Shown: positions 33,360-41,628 of the stretch, piece after piece
Layout: every line of letters begins with the position of its first letter
Numbering within the stretch: the first letter of the stretch is position 1
Source of the DNA: Mesorhizobium_K sp040049215
GTDB taxonomy: Bacteria > Pseudomonadota > Alphaproteobacteria > Rhizobiales > Rhizobiaceae
Reading direction: 5' to 3'
NCBI RefSeq assembly: GCF_040049215.1
Contig: NZ_JBDZDN010000004.1
Location: 385,505-449,504, forward strand
DNA: 64,000 nucleotides
Made by a program: the position numbers and the translations under genes
The notes under the pieces: generated by a model
Databases searched by the model: none
Told to the model about the DNA's origin: nothing
Seen by the model: only the letters and a program-made list of their open reading frames with translations

Positions 33360-34094
33360 CTACCAACGGTTGGTCGGCAGGACAAACATCTGCGCGATCT
33401 GCACATGTGGCGGCTGCTCAAGCGCAAACATGGCGCAGCGTGCAATGTCTTCGGGATCGAGAGCCATGCCGAAGCGATCGAAATAGGCGCGGGCCGCATC
33501 TTCGTCACCCTTGAGCCTTGTCGCAACGATGTTGGTCTTCGTTAGCCCCGGCATGATTTCGATCAGCCGCAGCGGTGTGTCGGAAAGTTCGCTGCGGATG
33601 ATATCGCTCAGCATGTGGACGCCTGCCTTGCTGGCGGAATAGGGCGCCTGGTCGGGCACCATGCGTATGGCGCTGATCGAGCTCATGTTGAGGATGTCGC
33701 CGCGCCCCCGTTCCAGCATCCCGGGGAGGATGGCGCGTGTCACCCGCATGAGGCCGATCAGGTTGGTCTCGATGATGGCCGCCCAGTCGTCGGCGGAACC
33801 AAGGTCGAAGCGCGTCCGCCCTCCGATATCGTGGCCGGCATTGTTGACGAGGATGTCGATTGCCTGGAAGTCCGGAGGCAACGCCTCGACACAAGCTGCG
33901 ACGGCTGGACCGTCGTTGATGTCGAGCGTAAGGGGAAAGGCGTTGTCGCCCAGCTCTGCACAAAGATCGGCGAGCTGCCCCGCCTGCCGGTCGGCCAGAA
34001 CGATGCGGCAGCCCGCGGCGTAAAGGCTGCGGCTGATCGCGTTGCCGATACCGCTCGCCGCACCTGTGACGAAGGCTATCCGTCCCGCTTCCAT
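33360..34094 (-). CDS. Short-chain dehydrogenase/reductase, last gene of the oxidative operon
   Basis: A 244-residue classical SDR. Cofactor motif TGAASGIGNAIS (residues 10-21), VLADRQ with Asp, suggesting NAD(H), NNAG in LVNNAGHDIGG, catalytic Ser in NMSSISA and YSASK. It starts with TGATG overlap of the MBL-fold gene and ends just before the convergent ABC operon. It probably oxidises a hydroxyl group on the operon's substrate. The ending VLPTNRW is the common YdfG/SDR_c ending. No further specificity can be read. Confidence 0.87.
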   Translation of the reverse strand: MEAGRIAFVTGAASGIGNAISRSLYAAGCRIVLADRQAGQLADLCAELGDNAFPLTLDINDGPAVAACVEALPPDFQAIDILVNNAGHDIGGRTRFDLGSADDWAAIIETNLIGLMRVTRAILPGMLERGRGDILNMSSISAIRMVPDQAPYSASKAGVHMLSDIIRSELSDTPLRLIEIMPGLTKTNIVATRLKGDEDAARAYFDRFGMALDPEDIARCAMFALEQPPHVQIAQMFVLPTNRW

Positions 34095-34894
34095 CAGCTT
34101 TTCCTCGGCGCGACGTCGAGCCTTGCAACGCTCCCCCGGAGCCTTTCGTCAGGAGCCGGGTATAGATCGAGGACAAGCGGATCGTGTCCCGGTATCACAT
34201 GATCTCGCGATGTCGCGAGCTTCAGCACGGTGTCGTAACCCTCAAGCACGTCGGCGACGCTGTCGACCGTGGGGAAGATTCTGCGTCGATCCAGATGAGC
34301 GTAGAAGTGCGCGGTGTCGGACGCCAGAACGACATGGCCCCTCGCCGTCTTCACTCTGACGACCTGCAGACCTCGCGAGTGGCCGCCGATGCGATGCAGC
34401 GTTATGCCTGGTGAAAATTCGCTCGTCCCGTCATGGAACCGTGCCTTGCCCTCAAAGACGCGGCGGACCATCGCGGTGACATTGTCCACGTCGTAGGGAT
34501 GGTTGAGCAATGGATGGCACATGCATCGACCCGTGGCATAGGCCATTTCCACGTCCTGCACATGAAAGCAGGCCGACGGGAACAAGCCGTCATTGCCGGC
34601 GTGGTCATAGTGCATGTGAGTGATGATGACGTCGCTCACCTCGCTGCATTCGATACCGAGAGAGCGCAGGCCGGTTTCCACGGGCTGCACCAGTTCGCGA
34701 CTTCGTTTCGCCGCCGAGGCTGCATCAAAGCCGGTGTCAACGACGATCGTTCGGTCCGCGTTGCGGATCACCCAGTTGAAATAGTCGAGCGGCATCGGCA
34801 CGTCGTGAGTGTCGCCGCCGATGAAATTCTCCGGCGAGCGTCGCGGGGAATGGCCGTATCGGACAGCGTAGACTTCGTAGGTGTCGTCGCCCAT
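34094..34894 (-). CDS. Metallo-beta-lactamase-fold lactonase (AHL-lactonase-like)
   Basis: A 266-residue MBL-fold hydrolase. The di-zinc motif HMHYDHAGN is present, followed by later ligands in IGGHSRG, ASDTAHFYAHL and IPGHDP, giving the HxHxDH-H-D-H set of AiiA-type lactonases. The start chosen is the ATG at 34894, with GAGGTCGAA before it, eight bases past the ALDH stop. A longer frame into the ALDH gene is unlikely. Relatives include acyl-homoserine-lactone lactonases and lactonases acting in catabolism. The operon setting favours a catabolic lactone over quorum quenching. Confidence 0.85.
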   Translation of the reverse strand: MGDDTYEVYAVRYGHSPRRSPENFIGGDTHDVPMPLDYFNWVIRNADRTIVVDTGFDAASAAKRSRELVQPVETGLRSLGIECSEVSDVIITHMHYDHAGNDGLFPSACFHVQDVEMAYATGRCMCHPLLNHPYDVDNVTAMVRRVFEGKARFHDGTSEFSPGITLHRIGGHSRGLQVVRVKTARGHVVLASDTAHFYAHLDRRRIFPTVDSVADVLEGYDTVLKLATSRDHVIPGHDPLVLDLYPAPDERLRGSVARLDVAPRKS

Positions 34895-34901
34895 TTCGAC
34901 C

Positions 34902-36380
34902 TCAGCGCTGCACGAAGGGATTCGGCACAGTACCGCTGATGTCGATCCAGACGCTCTTTTCCTGGAGATATTCGCGAATGGCCGACAGCCCGCTTTCCCG
35001 ACCGATGCCCGACCGCTTGAAGCCACCGAATGGCGACATGTAGCTGACTGCCCGGTAAGTGTTCACCCAGACAGTGCCGGCGCGCAATCTCTGCGACATG
35101 GTGAGGGCGCGGGAGATGCTTTGCGTCCATACGCCTGCCGCCAGGCCGTAGATTGTGCCGTTGGCGATCTCGATCGCCTGCTCGTCATTGTCGAACGGTA
35201 TTGCCGCCAGCACCGGACCGAACACTTCCTCCTGCGCGATGCGCATCGCAGGGGCCACATCAGTGAAGATTGTCGGCTCGACGAACCACCCGTCGCCACA
35301 AGCCGGATCGGAAGCGCGTTTGCCTCCAAGCGCCAGCGTAGCGCCTTCGGCCTTTGCGATCTCGATATACTCCAGCACCTTGGTGAGTTGGGGACGAGTC
35401 GTGATCGGCCCGACCTGCGTGTTCTCACTGGAAGGATCGCCTATCCGCGCTGTTTTCGCGAAGGCCACGAGCGCTTCCACGAAAGCCGGATAGATCGACC
35501 GATGCACGAGCGCCCGCGAGCCGGCGATGCAGGTCTGGCCGCTTGCGGCGAATATCCCAGAGACAACGCCCTTGACGGCGTCCTCCAGCACCGCATCCTC
35601 GAAGACGATGTTGGCCGACTTCCCGCCGAGTTCCAGAGTCACCGGCTTGATCGATTTTGCAGCCAGTTCGTAGACGCCCTGCCCCGTGCGGTCGCCGCCG
35701 GTGAAAGCCACCTTGTCGACCTGCGGATGGGAAACGATGTGACTGCCGATCTCACTACCAAAGCCCGTGACGATGTTGACGACGCCCGGCGGAAATCCAG
35801 CCTCCTCGAACAGTCTGCCAAATTCGAGCGCAGAGGCCGACGAGAATTCGGACGGCTTCCAGAGGATCGTGTTGCCGGCCGCGAGCGCCGGAGCGAGCTT
35901 CCATGTTGCCAGCATCAGTGGCGAATTCCAGGGCGTGATCGCTGCCACGATGCCGAGCGGCTCTTCGCGCGTGAAATTGAAGACGCCGGGCTTGTCGATC
36001 GGGATCACGCGCCCTTCGACCTTGTCGGCGAGTCCACCGAAATAGTAGTACCACTGCGGCATGTAGCGAAGCTGCCCGCGCATTTCAGCGATCAGCTTGC
36101 CGTTGTCCTGCGTCTCGACTTCCGCCAGCCTGTCCGCATTGGCTGCCAGCAGATCCGCGAAGCGCCGCAACAGAGCGCCGCGCGCGCTGGCGCTGAGCCC
36201 ACTCCACGACGGATCGTTGAACGCCTTGCGCGCCGCGGCGGCGGCACGATCGACATCATCGACGCCTGAGCGCGGGATCGTTGCCCACGACTTTCCGGTA
36301 AACGGATTTTCGGTTTCGAACGTTTCCCCGCTTGCGGCTCCGACCCATTCGCCGCCGATCAGCATGTTGTAGGATTTCAT
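34902..36380 (-). CDS. NAD(P)-dependent aldehyde dehydrogenase
   Basis: A 492-residue ALDH that oxidises an aldehyde to an acid. Motifs: AITPWNSPLMLATWKLAPAL, catalytic Glu in TLELGGKSANIV, catalytic Cys in ASGQTCIAGSR, and EEVFGPVLAAIPF. PFGGFKRSGIGRESG is also conserved. The ATG at 36380 is preferred over the GTG one codon earlier. It sits between the CMD gene (45-base gap) and the lactonase gene. It belongs to the betaine-/2-hydroxymuconic-semialdehyde-type broad ALDH superfamily; exact substrate unknown. Confidence 0.9.
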   Translation of the reverse strand: MKSYNMLIGGEWVGAASGETFETENPFTGKSWATIPRSGVDDVDRAAAAARKAFNDPSWSGLSASARGALLRRFADLLAANADRLAEVETQDNGKLIAEMRGQLRYMPQWYYYFGGLADKVEGRVIPIDKPGVFNFTREEPLGIVAAITPWNSPLMLATWKLAPALAAGNTILWKPSEFSSASALEFGRLFEEAGFPPGVVNIVTGFGSEIGSHIVSHPQVDKVAFTGGDRTGQGVYELAAKSIKPVTLELGGKSANIVFEDAVLEDAVKGVVSGIFAASGQTCIAGSRALVHRSIYPAFVEALVAFAKTARIGDPSSENTQVGPITTRPQLTKVLEYIEIAKAEGATLALGGKRASDPACGDGWFVEPTIFTDVAPAMRIAQEEVFGPVLAAIPFDNDEQAIEIANGTIYGLAAGVWTQSISRALTMSQRLRAGTVWVNTYRAVSYMSPFGGFKRSGIGRESGLSAIREYLQEKSVWIDISGTVPNPFVQR

Positions 36381-36425
36381 CACGTTTCTCTGCTTCTCGT
36401 TTCGGCGGCGACTATCTGGCGGACG

Positions 36426-36812
36426 TCAACCCTTCGCGGAGTCGACTTCGGCAAATGCCTCGCGCGCAATGCGGAAAGAGTCCACGCCGGCGGGAATGCC
36501 GGCATAAATCGCAACCTGCATGAAGATTTCGCGGATCTCGTCGCGGTTGACTCCATTCTTGAGCGCGCCTTTTACATGCATCTTCAGTTCGTGCGGACGG
36601 TTCAGGCAGCTTATCATGGCTAGATTGAGCATGGAGCGTGTCTTACGCGACAGGTCCTCGCGGCCCCACACAGCGCCCCAGCAATATTCCGTGACTAGCT
36701 CCTGCATCGGGCGATTGAAGTCGTCGGCCGCCGCGAAGGATTTTTCAACGAACTCCGCGCCGAGGACATCCTTGCGGATCGCGAGACCGCGTTCGAAAAC
36801 GTCGTTTGTCAT
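36426..36812 (-). CDS. Carboxymuconolactone decarboxylase-family protein
   Basis: A 128-residue CMD/PcaC-like protein: ERGLAIRKDVLGAEFVEKSF, EYCWGAVWGREDLSRKTRSM, MISCLNRPHELKMHVKGALK and NGVNRDEIREIFMQVAIYAG are the standard PcaC blocks. It lacks the AhpD CxxC redox pair, so it is on the decarboxylase side of the family, which acts on gamma-carboxymuconolactone or related lactone acids. The ribosome site GCAGGAGTAGAAACTG is good. No other protocatechuate genes are in sight, so the real substrate may be another lactone. Confidence 0.87.
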   Translation of the reverse strand: MTNDVFERGLAIRKDVLGAEFVEKSFAAADDFNRPMQELVTEYCWGAVWGREDLSRKTRSMLNLAMISCLNRPHELKMHVKGALKNGVNRDEIREIFMQVAIYAGIPAGVDSFRIAREAFAEVDSAKG

Positions 36813-36839
36813 CAGTTTCTACTCCTGCTTGGGTTGTGA

Positions 36840-38258
36840 TCAGCGTTGCTGCGCCGAACGGGAAAAAGCGCGACCTGATCGCGATTGGCGCTGCCGGGAA
36901 GCGGCCCCGCCGCCGCCCTCGGGGAGACTGCACAGACTTGGCAATTCTCCGGCATCGTGCATGTCCTCGATACCGTCGACGAAGCTTTCGATTGCCTCGG
37001 CTGCCGCTTCGCCGACCACGATGGCCGCAGCTTCGCGGAATCTCTGGCGCACTTCCGCTTCGGTCGCGGGGGTCACGTCGGTCTGGCCGATGCTAAGCCT
37101 TCTATCGTCTTCCAGCGTCAGTTCGATTGTTGCGCCCTGCCGGGCGGGGAAAGCGGCCGTCAGTTCAGGGCTCGTGACCAGTTCGGTGGCCCTCGCCAGG
37201 CTGTTTACCTGGACATTGCCGAGATCGCGGTAGTTGGCTTCGGCAAGCTGCCTGTGGACGATCACAGCGGCGACCCCGAATGGGATACTCATCTTGGCCT
37301 GCAGCGACCTTTCGAACGGGCCGTGGCTGTCGCAGCCCGGGTATCTCACCGCCGCCTCTGGCAGGGCGATCTTGATGCCGCGCACGGGAGCGGCATCAGG
37401 GCCAAGCATCTCGATCAGCCGCAACGCTGTCTGGCACGCCGTCTGCGCGAAATTACAGGCAGGCGCCGCCTTGTGGTAAACTGAGAGGATTTCGGCGTCG
37501 CCCTCGGGGAAAAGCACCAATGGTCCCGGCATTGCGTCGCGGGCATAGGCGGCGAAGAAACCCGCCGGTCCTTCGAGAATGTCGGGACTTGCGAAAGCAC
37601 CGGCTTCGGCAAGACGGACGGCGCTCCATGCATTGCGCGCAGCAAACCCTGGATGGAAGAACATGTCGGAAGCACCACTTCCCGGCCACTGGTTGAGACC
37701 TGACGACGTATTGGCCGCGACCCCGACGGTGGAAGCGATCTGGTCGGCGCCAAGCCCGATCATCCAGGCCCCGCCGGCCGCCGACCCGATCGGTGATACC
37801 AGCCCGGTTGGGCGATACAGCGCCGAAACGCCGGGGCTTATCACCATTCGGCCGAGCCGGCCTCCGACCTCGTAGGCAATCACGGCTGCGTCGAGGAAGC
37901 GTCGGCCCGAAACCCGCGTACCTTCCGCGAGCGCCATGAGAAGTGGCCAGACGACGACGCCGTGATGACACACCGATGCGGCATGCATGTCCTCGCGGAC
38001 GAGGCCGTGGCCCATCACCGCGTTGGCGAATGCCGCGTCGGCGGGAGTGACCTCATGCACGCCGCCGACGACATGACCTCCTCGCGCGGGCACGGCGCTT
38101 GCGACGGCTTGCTTGCTTGGCGCCAGGTCCCACGCCTCGAAGGCGCAGCCCAGGAAGTCGAGCAGGCAGAGCTTGGCCTTAATCGTCAGCGCCTCGCCCA
38201 ACCCCTGGAGATCGGCGGCGATGATGGCCTCGGCCAATTGCTGGGAACGGGTGGACAC
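36840..38258 (-). CDS. MmgE/PrpD-family protein
   Basis: A 472-residue MmgE/PrpD protein, the family of 2-methylcitrate dehydratase, iminodisuccinate epimerase and cis-aconitate-processing enzymes. Family blocks: KLCLLDFLGCAFEAWDLAPS, FANAVMGHGLVREDMHAASV and VYHKAAPACNFAQTACQTAL. HGLVREDMH replaces the HxxDxDD-type pattern found in several PrpDs. The start is a GTG at 38258 with GGGAGCAACGC before it; a longer frame to 38309 would overlap the next gene. The last 30 residues are basic and low-complexity. A dehydratase or isomerase role in the operon is likely; substrate unknown. Confidence 0.83.
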   Translation of the reverse strand: MSTRSQQLAEAIIAADLQGLGEALTIKAKLCLLDFLGCAFEAWDLAPSKQAVASAVPARGGHVVGGVHEVTPADAAFANAVMGHGLVREDMHAASVCHHGVVVWPLLMALAEGTRVSGRRFLDAAVIAYEVGGRLGRMVISPGVSALYRPTGLVSPIGSAAGGAWMIGLGADQIASTVGVAANTSSGLNQWPGSGASDMFFHPGFAARNAWSAVRLAEAGAFASPDILEGPAGFFAAYARDAMPGPLVLFPEGDAEILSVYHKAAPACNFAQTACQTALRLIEMLGPDAAPVRGIKIALPEAAVRYPGCDSHGPFERSLQAKMSIPFGVAAVIVHRQLAEANYRDLGNVQVNSLARATELVTSPELTAAFPARQGATIELTLEDDRRLSIGQTDVTPATEAEVRQRFREAAAIVVGEAAAEAIESFVDGIEDMHDAGELPSLCSLPEGGGGAASRQRQSRSGRAFSRSAQQR

Positions 38259-38281
38259 GCGTTGCTCCCTTTTCGGGGCGA

Positions 38282-39175
38282 TCAGCCCCGGATCTCGACG
38301 TCGGCCCATTCCTCGATGATCTTCACCATCGAGGTGAAGTCGGAATCAGGGCCAAAACGCGCATTCGTCGCAGCCAGCATCTGCCGGACCAGCGCGCCGC
38401 CGACCATCGGAACGCCAAGATTTTCGGCCTCGTCCACGCACATGCGGACGTCCTTGTAGGAAAGGCCGGTCTTGAAGCCGAAGTCGAAGGTGCCGGGCAG
38501 GACGGCACGCGGGAACTTGTCCTGCGTCGCGCTGTTGCGCCCGCTCGACGCATTGATGATGTCGCACATGACGCGAGGGTTGAGGCCGGCCTTCACCCCC
38601 ATCGCCAGTGCTTCGGCCGAAAGCAGGATAACGCCAGCCGCGATCATGTTGTTGCCAAGCTTGGCAACCTGCGCAGCGCCAGGCGTCTCGCCGCAGAAGA
38701 ACCGGCGTCCGAACGTCTCCAGGATCGGGTCGACTTCGTCATAGGTTGCCTGTTTGCACGAAACCATGACCGCCAGTGTGCCATTGGTGGCGCCGGCTAT
38801 GCCTCCGGACACTGGAGCATCGACCCAGGACAGGCCCTTTGCGGCGAGTTCCCTTTGGATGACCGACGCCATGCTCGGGCCCGTTGTCGATAGGTCGATG
38901 ACAATGCGCGCCTTCGAACCCGCCGCGATGCCCTCGGCACCGAGCACGACTTCGCGCACGATGGCCGGCGTCGGAAGGCTGCAGAAGACTACCTCCGCTT
39001 CAGAGCCGACTTCTATTGCCGATGTGGCGGCAACGACACCGGTGTGATTGATGCCGGTCGCCGCTCCCGGGCGCGCGTCGTGCACGAAGACCGTGTAGCC
39101 TGCGTTGGCAAGCCGCTTCGACATCGGTCCGCCCATGGCGCCGAGACCAACGAAACCAACCTGTTTATGCCGCAA
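38282..39175 (-). CDS. 3-hydroxyisobutyrate dehydrogenase-like beta-hydroxyacid dehydrogenase
   Basis: A 297-residue NAD(P)-dependent beta-hydroxyacid dehydrogenase. The Rossmann motif is GFVGLGAMGGPMSKRLANAG, the substrate loop VDAPVSGGIAGATNGTLAVM, and the catalytic Lys is in KLGNNMIAAGVI. The start is taken as a TTG at 39175, because GGAGG lies eight bases upstream. An ATG at 39226 is possible but has no ribosome site. It is the first gene of the six-gene minus-strand operon, divergent from a LysR gene. Confidence 0.87.
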   Translation of the reverse strand: MRHKQVGFVGLGAMGGPMSKRLANAGYTVFVHDARPGAATGINHTGVVAATSAIEVGSEAEVVFCSLPTPAIVREVVLGAEGIAAGSKARIVIDLSTTGPSMASVIQRELAAKGLSWVDAPVSGGIAGATNGTLAVMVSCKQATYDEVDPILETFGRRFFCGETPGAAQVAKLGNNMIAAGVILLSAEALAMGVKAGLNPRVMCDIINASSGRNSATQDKFPRAVLPGTFDFGFKTGLSYKDVRMCVDEAENLGVPMVGGALVRQMLAATNARFGPDSDFTSMVKIIEEWADVEIRG

Positions 39176-39352
39176 CGGCGTTTCCTCCCTCGACGCTGCT
39201 TGTTGCCTCCGCGTGATGGAGGCCATTTGGAGAGGACCTTATGTTATCGGGCCGGGCTTGGATAATCTCCAAACAGCGCATAACAGCTTTGCGGCGGGTT
39301 TCATCTACACGTACATTGCAACGCGGCCAACCGCTTAGAGCGGCTTGGACGC

Positions 39353-40300
39353 ATGATCGGCACGGGAATGTTCGACCTAAAGCAGCTTCAACTTTTCACG
39401 GCGGTAGCAGAGTTCGGCAGCTTCTCGCGAGCAGCGGTCGCCCTGTCCGTCAGCCAGCCTGTCATCAGTCGCCAGATCAAGGCGCTTGAGGAAGAACTGG
39501 GCGTCTCCCTGCTGTACCGGAATGGCCGGGGGATCGTCCTGACCGAAGCTGGCAAGCTCCTGGAAAATTATGCCTCCGCCATCCTTGAGCAGGCCTCTCG
39601 CGCGAAGTCGGAACTCGCCGCTTTGCGATCCAACCCGCGTGGCACCATCGTCATCGGGATGCCGCCGTCGGTCGGCGTCGTGTTGACCGCGCCACTCGTC
39701 CGCAGCTTCCGTGGCGCATTCCCGCAGATCAGCATGCGCGTCATCGAAGGGTTCAGCGGGCACCTGCTGGAGTGGCTGGTGATGGGCAAGATCGACGTCG
39801 CGGTCCTCTACAACGCACCCCGAATGAACAATCTCATGGCAGAGCCTCTGTTGCGGGACGAATTGTTTCTTCTCGGAGCCAAGGCAGATCTCTGCGAGCT
39901 GGGCGAAGAACCGGTCGAGGCGAGCATGCTGGCCAAGCTGCCGATGATCTTGCCTGCTCGGCCGCATGGATTGCGCCTTCTGCTCGACCAGGTGCTCGGT
40001 CAGGCCGGCATTGAACCGCAGATCGCGCTCGAGGTCGATGCAATGCCATCGACGCTTCGCCTGGTCGAAGGCGGCATCGGCTACACCATCCTCTCCTATT
40101 CGAGCGTGCATCAGTTGGTGGCCGAGCAGCGCATCAAATACTGGCCAATCAAGAATCCGTCGCTTGTGAGGGAGCTTATCCTCGCCACGTCCAGCCAGCG
40201 ACCAACCACGACGGCCATTCGCGCGCTGACCCTGCATATCCGCGAAGAGGTCAAGACTCTGCGTAAGCAGGGTGTCTGGGAACCCGCCAAGCCGGCGTAG
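39353..40300 (+). CDS. LysR-family regulator of the oxidative operon
   Basis: A 315-residue LysR protein with FDLKQLQLFTAVAEFGSFSR and AAVALSVSQPVISRQIKALE as helix-turn-helix. The effector domain is normal and the protein is of the NAC/CysB-like subgroup with RNGRGIVLTEAG after the DNA-binding part. It is divergent from the HIBADH-like gene with 177 bases between starts, so it very likely controls the six-gene oxidative operon. The ATG at 39353 is used; one at 39368 is also possible. Confidence 0.88.
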   Translation: MIGTGMFDLKQLQLFTAVAEFGSFSRAAVALSVSQPVISRQIKALEEELGVSLLYRNGRGIVLTEAGKLLENYASAILEQASRAKSELAALRSNPRGTIVIGMPPSVGVVLTAPLVRSFRGAFPQISMRVIEGFSGHLLEWLVMGKIDVAVLYNAPRMNNLMAEPLLRDELFLLGAKADLCELGEEPVEASMLAKLPMILPARPHGLRLLLDQVLGQAGIEPQIALEVDAMPSTLRLVEGGIGYTILSYSSVHQLVAEQRIKYWPIKNPSLVRELILATSSQRPTTTAIRALTLHIREEVKTLRKQGVWEPAKPA

Positions 40301-40874
40301 GGAACTCATCTGAATTAGGACGTGGCGCGAAACGCCCTCTGAAATCTCGACCGATTGGGCGATCCGATTCTTCCCAGACTAGATCAGGAGGAGCGTTTTC
40401 GCGATCAGGCGCTCTTCAATCTGACGTTAACTGCAAGTCGCGCGGGTGTGCAAGAGGCAGCATGTCCGCGTGGTCTATTGTTGGGTCGAGGCGATCGGTC
40501 TTCGGCCGAAGGACTAAGGCACCCATTCCCTGCGTCGCACCATGGTGTCAATTGTTCGCCTTCGAGCCATCCAAGGGGCGCCGAACTTTCCAATGGAGTG
40601 CCACCGCTGCCTGCCGTGGATACAGTATTTCAGGCAGAAGACAGGGTATTTCTCTGCCGTCGCACACCGAAGCCTGCAACCGCCCCTCGCCCCGTATCCA
40701 CCCTTCAGCGCAGCCGCCTGGTCTGGGAAGCAGGTTCACTCGTCTGCCGGGCGAACTCCAGCCGCCCGGAAACCGCCGATTTCGCTCGCCATGCCCGAGA
40801 GTTGGCACCCCGGCATGGAGCCTAACAGGCGAATCTGCGCGGCGACGATCCGGCGCTAAAGGCGAGCATCGCCG
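40301..40874. other. Gene-poor stretch between the LysR gene and the sulfonate locus
   Basis: About 570 bases. Several frames stay open for 100-200 codons but none has a ribosome site or recognisable domain. Codon pattern is not coding-like. It may be decayed sequence at the boundary of two gene blocks. No RNA gene or repeat is recognised. Confidence 0.45.
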
Positions 40875-41621
40875 TCACAGCACCGACTTCAGCAGCCCTA
40901 GGGCGGCCAGCAGCATGAGCAGGCCTATCGTGACAACCCGGAAATCCTTCGGGTCGGTGCGCAGGAAGTGGCGGCTTCCCGCCCACAACCCGGCGGCCAG
41001 AAGCGGCAGCGACAGTACGATCGCCACGAAGGTGTCGCGGCTGATCATGCCATGCCACCACATCAGTGGCGCGGAATAGGCGTCGAGCAGTGCGAAGTAG
41101 ACGATCAGCGTCGCCCGGAAAGTGACCGCCGCAATGCTCTGCGCGGCAAAGAAGGTGGCCACCGGCAGGCCGCCCATGCCCGGAGCGTTGGCCAGTCCCG
41201 AGGCAAAACCGGCGCCAACGACCGCCGAGGCGCCGGCCTCCGATTTCATCTTCCAGCCGGCCAGCATAACCGCGCACATCAGCATCACGTAGCCGGCTAT
41301 CACGATGCGCACTGCATCGGCGCCGATGCCGGTGATCACGGCAAGGCCGATCGGCACGCCGGCCAGCGCGCCGAGCGAGAGCAGCCGCACCCGCCGCCAG
41401 TCGACATGAGCGCCCACTGAACGCCACTGCTGTGCGGTCATACCGAATTCGCAGAACATCACGACGGGCACGAAATAGAGCGGGTCGGTGACAAGCGCCG
41501 CGGCAGAGACCACAAGCGCCGAGAAACCGAAGCCGGAATAGCCGCGCACAAAGGCGGCCACGAAGAAGGCCACCGCCATGAAGGCGGTCGCCGCCGCGCC
41601 CATTTCGAACGGCATGCTCAA
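40875..41621 (-). CDS. TauE/SafE-family sulfite exporter
   Basis: A 248-residue membrane protein with seven to eight helices of the TauE/SafE/YfcA family. Blocks: FVAAFVRGYSGFGFSALVVS at the first helix and SGLANAPGMGGLPVATFFAA in the middle, the two repeated family motifs. In sulfonate loci such proteins (TauZ, CuyZ, OrfX) move sulfite or a sulfonate across the membrane, preventing sulfite poisoning. It lies seven bases after xsc, fitting removal of the sulfite that Xsc releases. Direction and substrate are inferred from the context. Confidence 0.88.
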   Translation of the reverse strand: MSMPFEMGAAATAFMAVAFFVAAFVRGYSGFGFSALVVSAAALVTDPLYFVPVVMFCEFGMTAQQWRSVGAHVDWRRVRLLSLGALAGVPIGLAVITGIGADAVRIVIAGYVMLMCAVMLAGWKMKSEAGASAVVGAGFASGLANAPGMGGLPVATFFAAQSIAAVTFRATLIVYFALLDAYSAPLMWWHGMISRDTFVAIVLSLPLLAAGLWAGSRHFLRTDPKDFRVVTIGLLMLLAALGLLKSVL

Positions 41622-41628
41622 CGGCCGG

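Noticed and set aside
40355..40859. Possible small genes between the LysR gene and the sulfite exporter
   Set aside because: Three overlapping plus-strand frames of 105-205 codons lack ribosome sites, domains and coding-like composition.
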